Shown one piece after another: positions 52,278 through 61,721 of a stretch of 64,000 nucleotides of DNA. This DNA comes from Leptobacterium_A meishanense (GTDB lineage: Bacteria; Bacteroidota; Bacteroidia; Flavobacteriales; Flavobacteriaceae): NCBI RefSeq assembly GCF_037645805.1, contig NZ_JBBEXE010000005.1, positions 248,001 to 312,000 on the forward strand. The letters run 5' to 3'. Below the pieces are notes generated by a model. It searched no databases. It was not told where the DNA came from and was given only the letters and a program-made list of their open reading frames with translations. Position 1 is the stretch's first letter. Each line of letters opens with the position of its first letter. Position numbers and translations under genes: made by a program.

Positions 52278-54134
52278 ATGGGAGAATTAAAAGTTATAAA
52301 ACCAGCTACTGCAAGAGAAAAAGCAGTCTATATTAAACAGCTCATAAGGGATATAGAAGCACTTGAACTGCTAATAGATAATGAATTAATAGAAAAAGAC
52401 CCCATTCGCATAGGGGCTGAGCAGGAGTTTTGTTTGATAGATGAAAACGCGCAACCTTGTCCGGAGGCAATGGGAATAATGCAAGGACTGAATGATCCAC
52501 ATTTTACCAATGAGATTGCTCTATACAATTTGGAAGCAAACTTAGACCCGATACCATTGACGGGAAGTTGTTTTTCACAGATGCACAAGCAATTAGTGGG
52601 CCTTTTGCAAAAAGCTGACGATGAAGCAAAAAAAATAAACACCCGGATCCTGCTAACAGGGATCCTTCCCACGATAACCAGCAAGCATTTAGAATTGCCA
52701 TATATGACACCAAAAGAACGGTATTCTATATTAAATGAAGCAATAAAAGAAATTCGGGGAGATGAATTTGAGCTGCACATAAAAGGAGTAGACGAAATAA
52801 ACCTAAAGCACAACTCCATTCTTTTTGAAGGGTGTAACACTAGTTTCCAGATGCATTTGCAAATTAACCCGGATGATTTTGTCGACAGCTATAATTGGGC
52901 GCAAGCGATCTCGGGACCGGTGCTTGCAGCGTGTACAAATGCCCCTTTGCTATTAGGGAAAGAATTATGGAGTGAAACGCGCATAGCATTATTTACCCAA
53001 AGCGTAGACACACGTTCCAGTTCTTTTTTATTAAATGAAAAAGAAGCACGGGTTGGATTTGGGAATGATTGGGAAAAAGGATCTGCAGCAACTATTTTTA
53101 AAGATAGTATTGTTCGCTTTCGAAGCTTAGTGTCTGCCACATTTGAAGAAGATAGCATGGCTATAGTCAAAAGAGGGGAAGCCCCTAAATTGAAAGCACT
53201 AAACCTGCACAATGGAACGGTCTATAAATGGAACCGCCCCTGCTATGGAGTGGGAAATGGAAAAGCACATTTACGAATAGAAAACAGGTATATTCCTTCC
53301 GGACCTTCAACAACAGACGAAATAGCAAACATGGTATTTTGGGTGGGCATCATGAGAGGAAGGCCTCAGAAGTATAAAAACATTCATGAGCAAATGGATT
53401 TTAAAGACGCTAAGTCCAATTTCTTTAATGCAGCGCGCTATGGTATGGCAACTCGTTTTTATTGGGACGGAGAGTTAATTTCTAGTGAAAAACTTATTCT
53501 AGATGAATTATTACCAATGGCCTATAGGGGACTATACAGCATGAAAGTGAACCCTAAAGATGTGGAACACTATCTCACAATTATAGAAAATAGGGTGAAA
53601 AACCTATCAGGTTCTCGATGGATGGTAGAAAGCTTCCGGAACTTAAAAAAGCATAACAAAACCCCAGAAGCGCTGCGAATATTAACGGAAGAAATTTATA
53701 GAAATCAAGAAAAAGCCTATCCAATAGCGACCTGGCAAGTAATAGAAAGCACATATCATAATACCAAGAAGAAAAACAAAACAGTCAGAGAACAGATGAA
53801 CACATATATTTATAATGTTCATGAAAAAGACAGTGTTCGGTTAGTACTCAATACAATGAAATGGAAAAACATTCATCATGTCCCGGTAGTAAACAATAAA
53901 ATGGAATTAAAAGGATTATTAACATGGACAGACGTGAAAAGCTTTTTAAATGACGATGAAAAACTAGACGCTGCTGTTGAAACCATTATGAAAAAAACAA
54001 TTATTACCATTGCTCCGGATGACCCAATACTAAAAGCCTCAAAGCTGATGAAAGAAAACAATATTAATTCATTGCCGGTATTAAAAAATCAAAAAATAAT
54101 AGGCATTATTACATCAAAAGACATTTCTGTATGA
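52278..54134 (+). CDS. Glutamate-cysteine-ligase-like protein with CBS domain pair
   Basis: A 618-residue cytoplasmic protein. Residues about 40-400 resemble the GCS2 glutamate-cysteine ligase fold: IRIGAEQEFCLID near 45 (catalytic Glu residues), NEIALYNLEANLDP near 78, an internal block with ISGPVLAACTNAPLLLGKELW near 212, and GNGKAHLRIENRYIPSGPS near 325. A pair of CBS domains fills about 495-618 (NTMKWKNIHHVPVVNN, KLMKENNINSLPVL), suggesting control by adenosine nucleotides. The acceptor may not be cysteine, since this subfamily is uncharacterised. It overlaps the following hydrolase gene by ATGA, so the pair is cotranslated. Confidence 0.8.
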   Translation: MGELKVIKPATAREKAVYIKQLIRDIEALELLIDNELIEKDPIRIGAEQEFCLIDENAQPCPEAMGIMQGLNDPHFTNEIALYNLEANLDPIPLTGSCFSQMHKQLVGLLQKADDEAKKINTRILLTGILPTITSKHLELPYMTPKERYSILNEAIKEIRGDEFELHIKGVDEINLKHNSILFEGCNTSFQMHLQINPDDFVDSYNWAQAISGPVLAACTNAPLLLGKELWSETRIALFTQSVDTRSSSFLLNEKEARVGFGNDWEKGSAATIFKDSIVRFRSLVSATFEEDSMAIVKRGEAPKLKALNLHNGTVYKWNRPCYGVGNGKAHLRIENRYIPSGPSTTDEIANMVFWVGIMRGRPQKYKNIHEQMDFKDAKSNFFNAARYGMATRFYWDGELISSEKLILDELLPMAYRGLYSMKVNPKDVEHYLTIIENRVKNLSGSRWMVESFRNLKKHNKTPEALRILTEEIYRNQEKAYPIATWQVIESTYHNTKKKNKTVREQMNTYIYNVHEKDSVRLVLNTMKWKNIHHVPVVNNKMELKGLLTWTDVKSFLNDDEKLDAAVETIMKKTIITIAPDDPILKASKLMKENNINSLPVLKNQKIIGIITSKDISV

Positions 54135-55345
54135 ACAAAGCATACAGTAAAGCACTAGAGACAACAACTAAGATAGAAAGACTTCTCTGGAAAATAGACA
54201 ACAGTCACAATGCCCCTGTTATAATTTTTATTGGAGGCATTCACGGAAATGAACCTGCTGGGGTTTTTGCACTGCAAAATGCCAAAGAAAAATTGAAACC
54301 CCAAACAGAAAAAATAAAAGGAGCAGTCTATGCTTTTTCTGGGAACCTAAAAGGGTTGTCAAAGAACCAACGTTATGTAGATAAAGACTTAAACCGCCTA
54401 TGGACAAAAGAAAGCCTCCAAAATATTCTTGCAAAGAAAGAAGAAGAAGAACTTGTCTCTGAAGAAAAGGAACTCATTGAATTATATCATCAAATAAAAA
54501 GCATACTGGACACACATACAGGCCCTTTTTATTTTGTAGATTTTCATACTACATCCAGCAAAACACTTCCTTTTATTACGATTAACGACGCACTGATCAA
54601 CCGTAAGTTTTCCCGTCAAATACCTGTTCCGGTTGTTCTGGGAATTGAGGAATACCTCGAGGGCCCTTTATTAAGCTATATAAACTCATTAGGATATGTA
54701 TCACTCGGCTTCGAGTCTGGACAGCACGATGAGGTGGCTGCCATAGAAAACAGTGAAGCATTTATTTTTTTGACATTAGTATTTGCAGGCTGCATGAAGG
54801 AAGAGGATATCCCAAACATTAAAAAATATTATGAACGGCTTAAAATAGCTTCAGAAGGAAAAGCAGTCCCTTTCGAAGTTATTTATCGGTATTTGATAAA
54901 ACCACATGAGTTATTTAAAATGAAAGAAGGTTTTAAAAGTTTTCAACCGATAAAAAAAAGGACACTTTTGGCCATAAGCAATAATGAACCAGTACAAGCT
55001 AAGCAAAAAGGAGAATTGTTTATGCCTTTGTATCAGCAAAAAGGAAAAGATGGGTTTTTTATTATTAAACGCATCCCTTCCTTTTTTCTGTGGTTATCAG
55101 CATTATTACGGGACATAAAAGCGGACTATATACTGGCACTACTTCCCGGTATTTCATGGGAATCACCTAAAAGAGAAGCCTTAATTGTGAACATAAAAAT
55201 AGCCCGGTTTTTAACCAAGCAAATATTCCATCTTTTAGGATACCGGAACAAACAAATAAACGACACTTATGTTCGAATGAACAATAGGGAGCGGGTTGCT
55301 AAAAAGAAAATGTACCATCAAACAAGCTGGTTTAAGAAAAGCTAA
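54131..55345 (+). CDS. Succinylglutamate desuccinylase/aspartoacylase family zinc hydrolase
   Basis: A 404-residue M14-like hydrolase. Zinc-ligand motif HGNEPAG is near 37, DLNRLW near 86, and the third ligand His is in FVDFHTTSSKT near 135. A family Glu is plausible in GIEEYLEGP near 175. Relatives cleave N-acyl amino acids such as N-acetylaspartate or N-succinylglutamate. The last about 150 residues (GEFMPLYQQKGKDGFFI-type sequence and basic tail) are an extra module with no clear family. The ATGA overlap with the ligase gene argues that both act on the same gamma-glutamyl or N-acyl metabolite (inference). Confidence 0.8.
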   Translation: MNKAYSKALETTTKIERLLWKIDNSHNAPVIIFIGGIHGNEPAGVFALQNAKEKLKPQTEKIKGAVYAFSGNLKGLSKNQRYVDKDLNRLWTKESLQNILAKKEEEELVSEEKELIELYHQIKSILDTHTGPFYFVDFHTTSSKTLPFITINDALINRKFSRQIPVPVVLGIEEYLEGPLLSYINSLGYVSLGFESGQHDEVAAIENSEAFIFLTLVFAGCMKEEDIPNIKKYYERLKIASEGKAVPFEVIYRYLIKPHELFKMKEGFKSFQPIKKRTLLAISNNEPVQAKQKGELFMPLYQQKGKDGFFIIKRIPSFFLWLSALLRDIKADYILALLPGISWESPKREALIVNIKIARFLTKQIFHLLGYRNKQINDTYVRMNNRERVAKKKMYHQTSWFKKS

Positions 55346-55503
55346 TCGCCGTCTTTTAAAATATTAAAAATAGTTCGTTCAGAGATAAAAAGACGTTCTT
55401 TAAGCTCCGCGATAATAACTTTCATTTGTTTATCAGAATGTTTGGCCACATAGGCCTTGACAAACGCATTTCGTTTTTCGATCAATTGAGACTTCCTCCG
55501 CAT
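55342..55503 (-). CDS. Small basic protein with possible helix-turn-helix
   Basis: A 53-residue reading frame starting MRRKSQLIEKRNAFVKAYVA and ending SERTIFNILKDGD. Its C-terminal half (IIAELKERLFISERTIFNIL) has the spacing of a helix-turn-helix. Convergent with the hydrolase gene (4-bp overlap) and 63 bp from the GNAT-nitrilase gene. Conservation would decide whether it is real; the start and stop are clean, and the encoded protein is well formed. Confidence 0.5.
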   Translation of the reverse strand: MRRKSQLIEKRNAFVKAYVAKHSDKQMKVIIAELKERLFISERTIFNILKDGD

Positions 55504-55566
55504 ATTGTTTTCTTTATGAAAGTATATACAGTTACAAGAGGGCTGTAAAAATGATTGTATATGTAT

Positions 55567-57099
55567 TTATAAAGACACTTTTTTTAATTCAAAAACATCT
55601 TTTCTCCTATCTTTTAAGTTTCTAACGCTTCCAAACTCATGTAGTTCTCTAAGAAGGCCAATATCAACATCTGCAATCAATATCATCTCCGTATTGGGAG
55701 TAGCTTCAGCTTTTATTCCATTAGTTGGAAAAGCAAAATCACATGGGGTAAAAACCATTGATTGTGCAAATTGAATATCCATATTATGGACATTGGGCAA
55801 ATTACCAACACTTCCCGCAATTGCTACGTAACACTCATTTTCTATAGCTCTCGCTTGAGCACAATTTCGAACCCTTGAATACCCATTTTGAGTATCGGTA
55901 AGGAAGGGAACAAACAAAATGTCCATTCCTTCATCCGCAAGAATCCTACTTAATTCAGGAAACTCAGAATCATAACAAATTAAAATCCCAACTTTTCCAC
56001 AATCAGTGTCAAAAACCTTCAATTCATTTCCACCCTGCATTCCCCAAACTTTTTCCTCATCAGGGGTAACGTGTATTTTTTCATACATTTCAATAGCTCC
56101 GTCTCTTTTGCATAAATAACCAACATTATATAGCTTCCCATTTTTTATTTTTGGCATACTTCCTGCTATTAAATTGATATTATATGAAATGGACAAACTC
56201 GAAAGTCTTTGCACAATTTCATCCGTAAACCCTGCCAATTCCCTTATTGCTTCTGGCTCGCTCAAATGGTTATATTGAGCCATTAAAGGGGCATTGAAAA
56301 ACTCGGGAAAAAGAGCAAAATCAGATCTGTACCCAGAAACAGCATCAACAAAATACTCTACTTGTTGCAATAGGTCTTCGACATTTTTATACGACCTCAT
56401 TTGCCATTGTATTAAACCTATTCGCACTACTTTTTTTTCTGTAGCAGCCTTTTTAATAGGCTTTTCATAATAAATATTATTCCACTCTAATAGAACAGCA
56501 AATTCTTTTGAAGCATTATCACCCTCTAAATATCCTTTTAAAATCCGAGCAAGATGAAAATCATTGGAGATTTGAAAGTTCAAAACAGGATCATGGATTT
56601 CTTTTCTGCTAACCTTTTCTATATATTCTTTTGGGCTTAACTCTTTAGAGTATTTGTGGTAGTTAGGAATCCTGCCACCAAAAATAATCCCTTTTAAATT
56701 TAATTTTTCACAAAGCTCTTTTCTGTAATCATATAATCTTCTGCCAAGCCGCAAACCTCGGTATTCAGGCTTGATAAAGATGTCTATACCATATAAAATA
56801 TCCCCATTCTCTGTGTGCGAATCAAAAGTATAATCAGCAGTTATTTCTCGATATGTATGATTTTCATCAAACTTATCATAATCAACAATTATGGATAATG
56901 CACATCCTGCTATTTGTCCATTGATCTTAATAACAACTTGCCCTTTAGGAAACTTTTCTATTAAAGACTTAATATGATGCTCTTTCCAATATGCATCAGG
57001 CATAGAAGAATATGCAGAGACCATAACCCCTTTTATTTCTTTGTAATCTTCGAACTGAAGATGTTGTAACTCAATTTTATCAATTTCGCTGTGCTTCAT
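55567..57099 (-). CDS. GNAT-carbon-nitrogen hydrolase fusion protein
   Basis: A 510-residue two-domain enzyme. Residues 1 to about 200 are a GNAT domain (IFIKPEYRGLRLGRRLYDYR near 110 holds the acetyl-CoA loop). Residues about 223-500 are a nitrilase-superfamily domain with the Glu-Lys-Cys triad: Glu in LFPEFFNAPL near 263, Lys in EKIHVTPDEE near 339, and Cys in ILICYDSEFPEL near 373. Nitrilase relatives split amides or carbamoyl groups. The fusion is known in many bacteria as a two-domain protein, with no settled substrate. It converges on the ligase-hydrolase pair and is the third amide-bond enzyme in a row. Confidence 0.9.
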   Translation of the reverse strand: MKHSEIDKIELQHLQFEDYKEIKGVMVSAYSSMPDAYWKEHHIKSLIEKFPKGQVVIKINGQIAGCALSIIVDYDKFDENHTYREITADYTFDSHTENGDILYGIDIFIKPEYRGLRLGRRLYDYRKELCEKLNLKGIIFGGRIPNYHKYSKELSPKEYIEKVSRKEIHDPVLNFQISNDFHLARILKGYLEGDNASKEFAVLLEWNNIYYEKPIKKAATEKKVVRIGLIQWQMRSYKNVEDLLQQVEYFVDAVSGYRSDFALFPEFFNAPLMAQYNHLSEPEAIRELAGFTDEIVQRLSSLSISYNINLIAGSMPKIKNGKLYNVGYLCKRDGAIEMYEKIHVTPDEEKVWGMQGGNELKVFDTDCGKVGILICYDSEFPELSRILADEGMDILFVPFLTDTQNGYSRVRNCAQARAIENECYVAIAGSVGNLPNVHNMDIQFAQSMVFTPCDFAFPTNGIKAEATPNTEMILIADVDIGLLRELHEFGSVRNLKDRRKDVFELKKVSL

Positions 57100-57169
57100 A
57101 TCATTTCTTAAATAGCAACAAATCTTTTAACAAAAGTGTCTATAAAAATGTTTGAGATAACCGTATTTT

Positions 57170-59086
57170 TTAATCAAAAGAAACGCTATTATTGTTTGGA
57201 TTTACATCTGCCATCAATTTTGAAGGGTCAATTTCAATAGATTTTATACTGCTTTTAGGCTTAGGGACAGTAAAACTGTATGTAGGAAATGCCCATGGCC
57301 AGTCTTCCAATACCGTTCTTTTTAGTGTTTCCGAATACTCTTTTTGCCCATACATCATTCTAAGGGGCGCATAAAAAAGCTCTTTTGAACCATCTGTATA
57401 AGTAACCACAATATCCATAGGCATAGGCATCAAACCAATTCTTTCTAAAGTGACTTTTGTAGTGTTATTTTCTTCTGTTACTTCTTTAACTCCATAATCG
57501 ATGGTATTAGTTGTTTTTACCCAATCTGTTAAGTACCAATCTAAATGAACGCCCGAAACTTTTTCAGCAGTGCGTTTTATATCATTAGGTGTTGGATGCT
57601 TAAATTTAAAATCTTCATAATATTTTTTGATAGTTTTCTTTAACGCATCTTCTCCGATAACATATCCGAGCTGTGATAAGAAAATTTCTCCTTTACTATA
57701 TGCAGAGATTCCATATACCTGATTATACGCATAACGGTCGGCATGGGTTGTTTGTGGCTGTTCCTTTCCAGAGGCTACCATATACTTATAACCCCGGTAG
57801 GCACCTTCAAAAGGGTTTTCTTTATTTTGATCCATGATTTCGTTCATACACAACGCCGAGATGTACGAAGTAAACCCTTCATCCATCCATTCGTGTTTAG
57901 ATTCATTGGTAGCAAGCACATGTTGAAACCACGAATGTGCCATTTCATGAACAGTAACTCCTACCAAACTTCCAAAAGAGCGTTTTCCGGTAATAAGTGT
58001 ACACATCGCATATTCCATACCGCCATCTCCTCCCTGTATTACAGAATACTGTTCATAAGGGTAAGAGCCAATATGTTCGTTAAAAAACTCGAGGGTTTCC
58101 ACGGCTTTAGGTTGTAATTTTTTCCAATTGTCGATAATCTCCGGGTCATTTTTATATAAAAAATGCATTACAGGCCCATCTTTAACCTGAACTTTGTCAT
58201 GAAGGTATTCAGGATCTGCTGCCCATGTAAAGTCATGCACATTAGGCGCAATAAAATGCCATGTTAGTTTTTTCCCCCTCACTTTTTTCATGGGTTTTGC
58301 AGGGTCTTCATAGCCATGGCCTACTTCTTGAGGGTTTTGCAGGTAGCCACTGCCCCCTAGCACATAGTCTTTATCAATAGTGATTTTTACGTCAAAATTT
58401 CCCCAAACACCATGAAATTCTCTTCCGATGTATGGATTGGCATGCCAACCTTCAAAATCATACTCCACCATTTTCGGGAACCATTGTGTCATGGAAAGTG
58501 CTACACCTTCGGCATTATTCCTTCCGGAACGGCGTATCTGAACAGGGACTTGCCCATCAAACTTCATGGTCAGTGTTGTTTTAGCTCCCGGCTGAAGCGG
58601 TTTTGCCAATAACACTTCCAAAATAGTCCCTTTTGTTTTGTAGAGAACAGGTTTTCCGTTTTGGGCTAATGAAGTAACGTTGATATATCCGATTTCTTCA
58701 GGTGACAGTTTAGAAATACGACTTTCATATACCGGGTTTGATTGTGTACCTACATTGGTTGCCATACGGCCATCAGGATCCGGGATATTTTGAAGGCGAA
58801 CATCCATCTCACTTCCCGGCTGAAAAGCATTAAAAAATAAGTGATAATATACTTTTTGAAGGACGTCAGGAGAATTATTGGTGTAAACAAGTTCTTGAGC
58901 TCCTGTATATTGGTAGTTTTCAACATTCATATCAACCTCCAGTTTGTAATCTACGTGTTGCTGCCAATAGCCTTTTTCCGGATTCGTTGCAGGATTAGCT
59001 TCCGGCTTAGGAGCATTGTTTGCACAAGCATAAAGTCCTAGGCCCAAGAAGATAAATAAAATATTAAACTTTTTCATTGTTATCAT
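57170..59086 (-). CDS. M1 family zinc aminopeptidase (lipoprotein)
   Basis: A 638-residue exported peptidase. The lipoprotein signal (KKFNILFIFLGLGLYAC) is followed by the N-terminal beta-saddle and the M1 catalytic domain. GGDGGMEYAMCTLI near 350 is the GxMEN equivalent. HEMAHSWFQH near 380, with Glu in NESKHEWMDEGFTSY downstream, forms the HExxH...E zinc site. A YSKGEIFLSQLGYVIGED block and a C-terminal beta domain follow. It removes N-terminal residues from peptides in the envelope. Length is close to Bacteroidetes M1 relatives. Confidence 0.92.
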   Translation of the reverse strand: MITMKKFNILFIFLGLGLYACANNAPKPEANPATNPEKGYWQQHVDYKLEVDMNVENYQYTGAQELVYTNNSPDVLQKVYYHLFFNAFQPGSEMDVRLQNIPDPDGRMATNVGTQSNPVYESRISKLSPEEIGYINVTSLAQNGKPVLYKTKGTILEVLLAKPLQPGAKTTLTMKFDGQVPVQIRRSGRNNAEGVALSMTQWFPKMVEYDFEGWHANPYIGREFHGVWGNFDVKITIDKDYVLGGSGYLQNPQEVGHGYEDPAKPMKKVRGKKLTWHFIAPNVHDFTWAADPEYLHDKVQVKDGPVMHFLYKNDPEIIDNWKKLQPKAVETLEFFNEHIGSYPYEQYSVIQGGDGGMEYAMCTLITGKRSFGSLVGVTVHEMAHSWFQHVLATNESKHEWMDEGFTSYISALCMNEIMDQNKENPFEGAYRGYKYMVASGKEQPQTTHADRYAYNQVYGISAYSKGEIFLSQLGYVIGEDALKKTIKKYYEDFKFKHPTPNDIKRTAEKVSGVHLDWYLTDWVKTTNTIDYGVKEVTEENNTTKVTLERIGLMPMPMDIVVTYTDGSKELFYAPLRMMYGQKEYSETLKRTVLEDWPWAFPTYSFTVPKPKSSIKSIEIDPSKLMADVNPNNNSVSFD

Positions 59087-59110
59087 TTTATGTAGGCAAT
59101 TATATATGGG

Positions 59111-60751
59111 TTATAAATTTATTTTTCCTCTGGAAACCTGATCTGCCATAATAATGGCGTTGTAGGCATTAACCATTTTACCAGACTTTGATAATTCACT
59201 AAAAGGAAATGCTTTTTCAGGATCACCCCCGATAAGAACAGTTAGCCTAGAGGGTAAACCAGACTTCATCAAAATATTTTTTACCTGAGCGGCAGATAAT
59301 TTAGGATAGTAGGAACGTATTAATGCTGCAACTCCTGTTACTGCCGGGGCAGCCATCGACGTTCCTTGACTGAAGTCATAGGTGTTATTGGGCATAGTAG
59401 ACCATATTTTTACACCTGGAGCAAAAACATCTACATTGTTTTTTCCATAATTTGAAAAATTAGCAACCAACTCACCATCATAGGTATAATTCAATGCTCC
59501 AATAGTGATAAAGTTGTTTGCGATTTCTTTTCCATCAGTAACATCATTTGGAAAAACCTCTATTTCATCAATGTTTTTAGCATCATTCCCCGCGGCATTT
59601 ACAATGAGCACATCTTTAGATGCAGCATATTGAATAGCGTCCCAAACCCATTCTGTGTGTGGAGAATAATCTTTACCAAAACTGGTGTTGATAATTTGTG
59701 CACCATTATCAACAGCATAACGAATAGCTAGCGCAACATCTTTATCATATTCATCACCATTTGGAACAGCTCGTAAAATCATCAATTCTACATTATTTGC
59801 AACTCCGTTCATTCCTATTCCGTTATTTCGTTGCGCTGCTACAATCCCGGCAACATGTGTTCCATGATCTACATGTTTTTTATCTGGCCCAATAACATTG
59901 TTATTCCCATATTTTCGGTTACTAAAATCATCAGGATTATCGCCAACAAGTTTTCGGCCATTAAAATCAAGATTTAAATAATAGTTAACTTTATCCTGGA
60001 GGCTTTCCCCATATTCTTTTAATTCTTCATGGTCAATTTCATTGGAATCCAAAAACAGAAGAAGCCCTTTTGATTGTACAATACGCTCGTCTGTGGAAGA
60101 AATGTTTTGCAGGTCTTCAATAGTGTAAGAATCTTTCCCCAAATGCTCTTTTATTGCCGCTTCGGCATAGGGAATAAATGTTAAAATTTGATCTACTTGC
60201 TGCTTTTCTGCAAGGGTTTTATCGTATTCATCATCAAAGGTGTCTTTCGCATTTTTATATACAACAGAACCATCATCACCTTTTTTTATAATTCGCACAT
60301 ATTCCAAGTTTTCATAAACAGCATCTCCTAAGAAATTCCAACCATGAACATCATCAATATATCCGTTTTTGTCATCATCGATCCCATTTTCGGGTTTTTC
60401 ATCCTTGTTGACCCATAAAACATTTTTAAGGTCTTCATGCTCAATGTCTGTTCCGGAGTCAATAATGGCCACAACAATCTTTTTGCCTTTTCGAAGATTG
60501 AGGAGTTCACTATATGCCTTTTCAACACTCATTCCGGGAACAGTATCTGTAACCAAATCAGTATGAAACCAGTTTTTTAATACAGTTTCTTCCAGTTCAA
60601 CCACTTTTGGAGGAATGGTTTCAATATTTGTTATGGGAGTCGAAAGAATAGCAGTACTACCACAAGCATAAACTATTAATCCGACAAAGAATAACCAAAG
60701 AATATGAATAATACGTTTCACAATAAAAAATTTAATTAAACACCTCATCAA
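59111..60751 (-). CDS. Subtilisin-like (S8) serine protease lipoprotein
   Basis: A 546-residue protease. The catalytic triad is complete: Asp in VAIIDSGTDIEHEDL near 97, His in DHGTHVAGIVAA near 295 and Ser in GTSMAAPAVTG near 463. The oxyanion Asn is in VNAAGND near 385. The Asp and His lie far apart, because a long insertion (roughly 150-280) intervenes, with helical charged sequence. The N-terminus has a lipobox (VYACGS). An ATG start at 60751 overlaps the metallo-hydrolase gene by 20 bp. A GTG at 60721 would remove the overlap and give a more typical lipoprotein signal (VKRIIHILWLFFVGLIVYAC), so I consider it plausible. No C-terminal T9SS signal is visible. Confidence 0.88.
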   Translation of the reverse strand: MMRCLIKFFIVKRIIHILWLFFVGLIVYACGSTAILSTPITNIETIPPKVVELEETVLKNWFHTDLVTDTVPGMSVEKAYSELLNLRKGKKIVVAIIDSGTDIEHEDLKNVLWVNKDEKPENGIDDDKNGYIDDVHGWNFLGDAVYENLEYVRIIKKGDDGSVVYKNAKDTFDDEYDKTLAEKQQVDQILTFIPYAEAAIKEHLGKDSYTIEDLQNISSTDERIVQSKGLLLFLDSNEIDHEELKEYGESLQDKVNYYLNLDFNGRKLVGDNPDDFSNRKYGNNNVIGPDKKHVDHGTHVAGIVAAQRNNGIGMNGVANNVELMILRAVPNGDEYDKDVALAIRYAVDNGAQIINTSFGKDYSPHTEWVWDAIQYAASKDVLIVNAAGNDAKNIDEIEVFPNDVTDGKEIANNFITIGALNYTYDGELVANFSNYGKNNVDVFAPGVKIWSTMPNNTYDFSQGTSMAAPAVTGVAALIRSYYPKLSAAQVKNILMKSGLPSRLTVLIGGDPEKAFPFSELSKSGKMVNAYNAIIMADQVSRGKINL

Positions 60752-61592
60752 AAGAAAAAATTTCTTTTAACCGAATACCTTTCTCTGTTTTTTGTAATGT
60801 ACAAAGTTGATTATAAGCATCATGCTCTAAAAATAAATAATAATTATTTGCTACGGCATTTTCTAAAAAGCGGGCCTTTTCGTCCAATGTCAATAATGGA
60901 CGCGTATCGTACCCCATTACATATGGCAAAGGGATGTGTCCCACTGTAGGCAATAGATCGGCCATAAAAACAACTGTTTTTCCCTTATAATTAATATGCG
61001 GGATCATTTGTTTGTCCGTATGTCCATTCACAAAAAGAATACCAAACCCTAAATCGGAGTTATCCAAAAAGTCATTTTCAGGGACGGGAACATGGGTTAA
61101 CTGTCCACTTTCTTCCAAAGGAAGGATGTTTTCTTGTAAAAAAGAAGCTTTTTCGCGCGCATTAGGCTTTGTTGCCCATTCCCAATGCTCTTTATTTGTC
61201 CAGAAACGTGCATTTTTAAATGCGGGCTCATAGCCTGTTCGGTTTTTATTCCACTGGACACTGCCGCCACAGTGGTCAAAATGCAGATGGGTCATAAAAA
61301 CGTCTGTAATATCGTCTCTGTGAAAACCATGTTTTTTTAATGATTTGTCAATGTTGTTATTTCCCCAGGGATAATAATAACCGAAAAACTTCTCGCTTTG
61401 TTTGTCACCCATGCCGGTGTCTATAAGAATTAATCGACCACTATCTTCTACAAGCAAACATCTTGCAGCAAGATCGATCATGTTATTCCCATCTGCAGGG
61501 TTCGTCTTGTTCCACAAAGATTTTGGAACTACGCCAAACATAGCGCCACCATCTAATTTAAAGTTTCCAGCTTCTATGGGATATAATTTCAT
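60732..61592 (-). CDS. Metallo-beta-lactamase-fold hydrolase
   Basis: A 286-residue soluble protein. The zinc motif MTHLHFDHCGG (HxHxDH) is near 100, with an earlier TGMGDKQ near 60, a later VNGHTDKQMIPH near 188, a FMADLLPT Asp near 208, and an EHDAYNQL end near 262. This resembles the lactonase/AHL-type branch or a general metallo-hydrolase; the substrate is not certain. The gene overlaps the S8 protease start region, so they share a transcript. Divergent from the antiporter, 129 bp apart, with nothing else recognised in that gap. Confidence 0.88.
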   Translation of the reverse strand: MKLYPIEAGNFKLDGGAMFGVVPKSLWNKTNPADGNNMIDLAARCLLVEDSGRLILIDTGMGDKQSEKFFGYYYPWGNNNIDKSLKKHGFHRDDITDVFMTHLHFDHCGGSVQWNKNRTGYEPAFKNARFWTNKEHWEWATKPNAREKASFLQENILPLEESGQLTHVPVPENDFLDNSDLGFGILFVNGHTDKQMIPHINYKGKTVVFMADLLPTVGHIPLPYVMGYDTRPLLTLDEKARFLENAVANNYYLFLEHDAYNQLCTLQKTEKGIRLKEIFSFDEVFN

Positions 61593-61721
61593 ATAGGGTC
61601 ATGAAAAGCATGCAAATTAAGAAAAGCCTCTAAATTATGAGAATAAGTGTTAGTTTAATTAGCTGTTTTTTAACATTTTCATATTTTTATGGGCGTAACG
61701 AGTTAAAGTAAAACAACAAAA

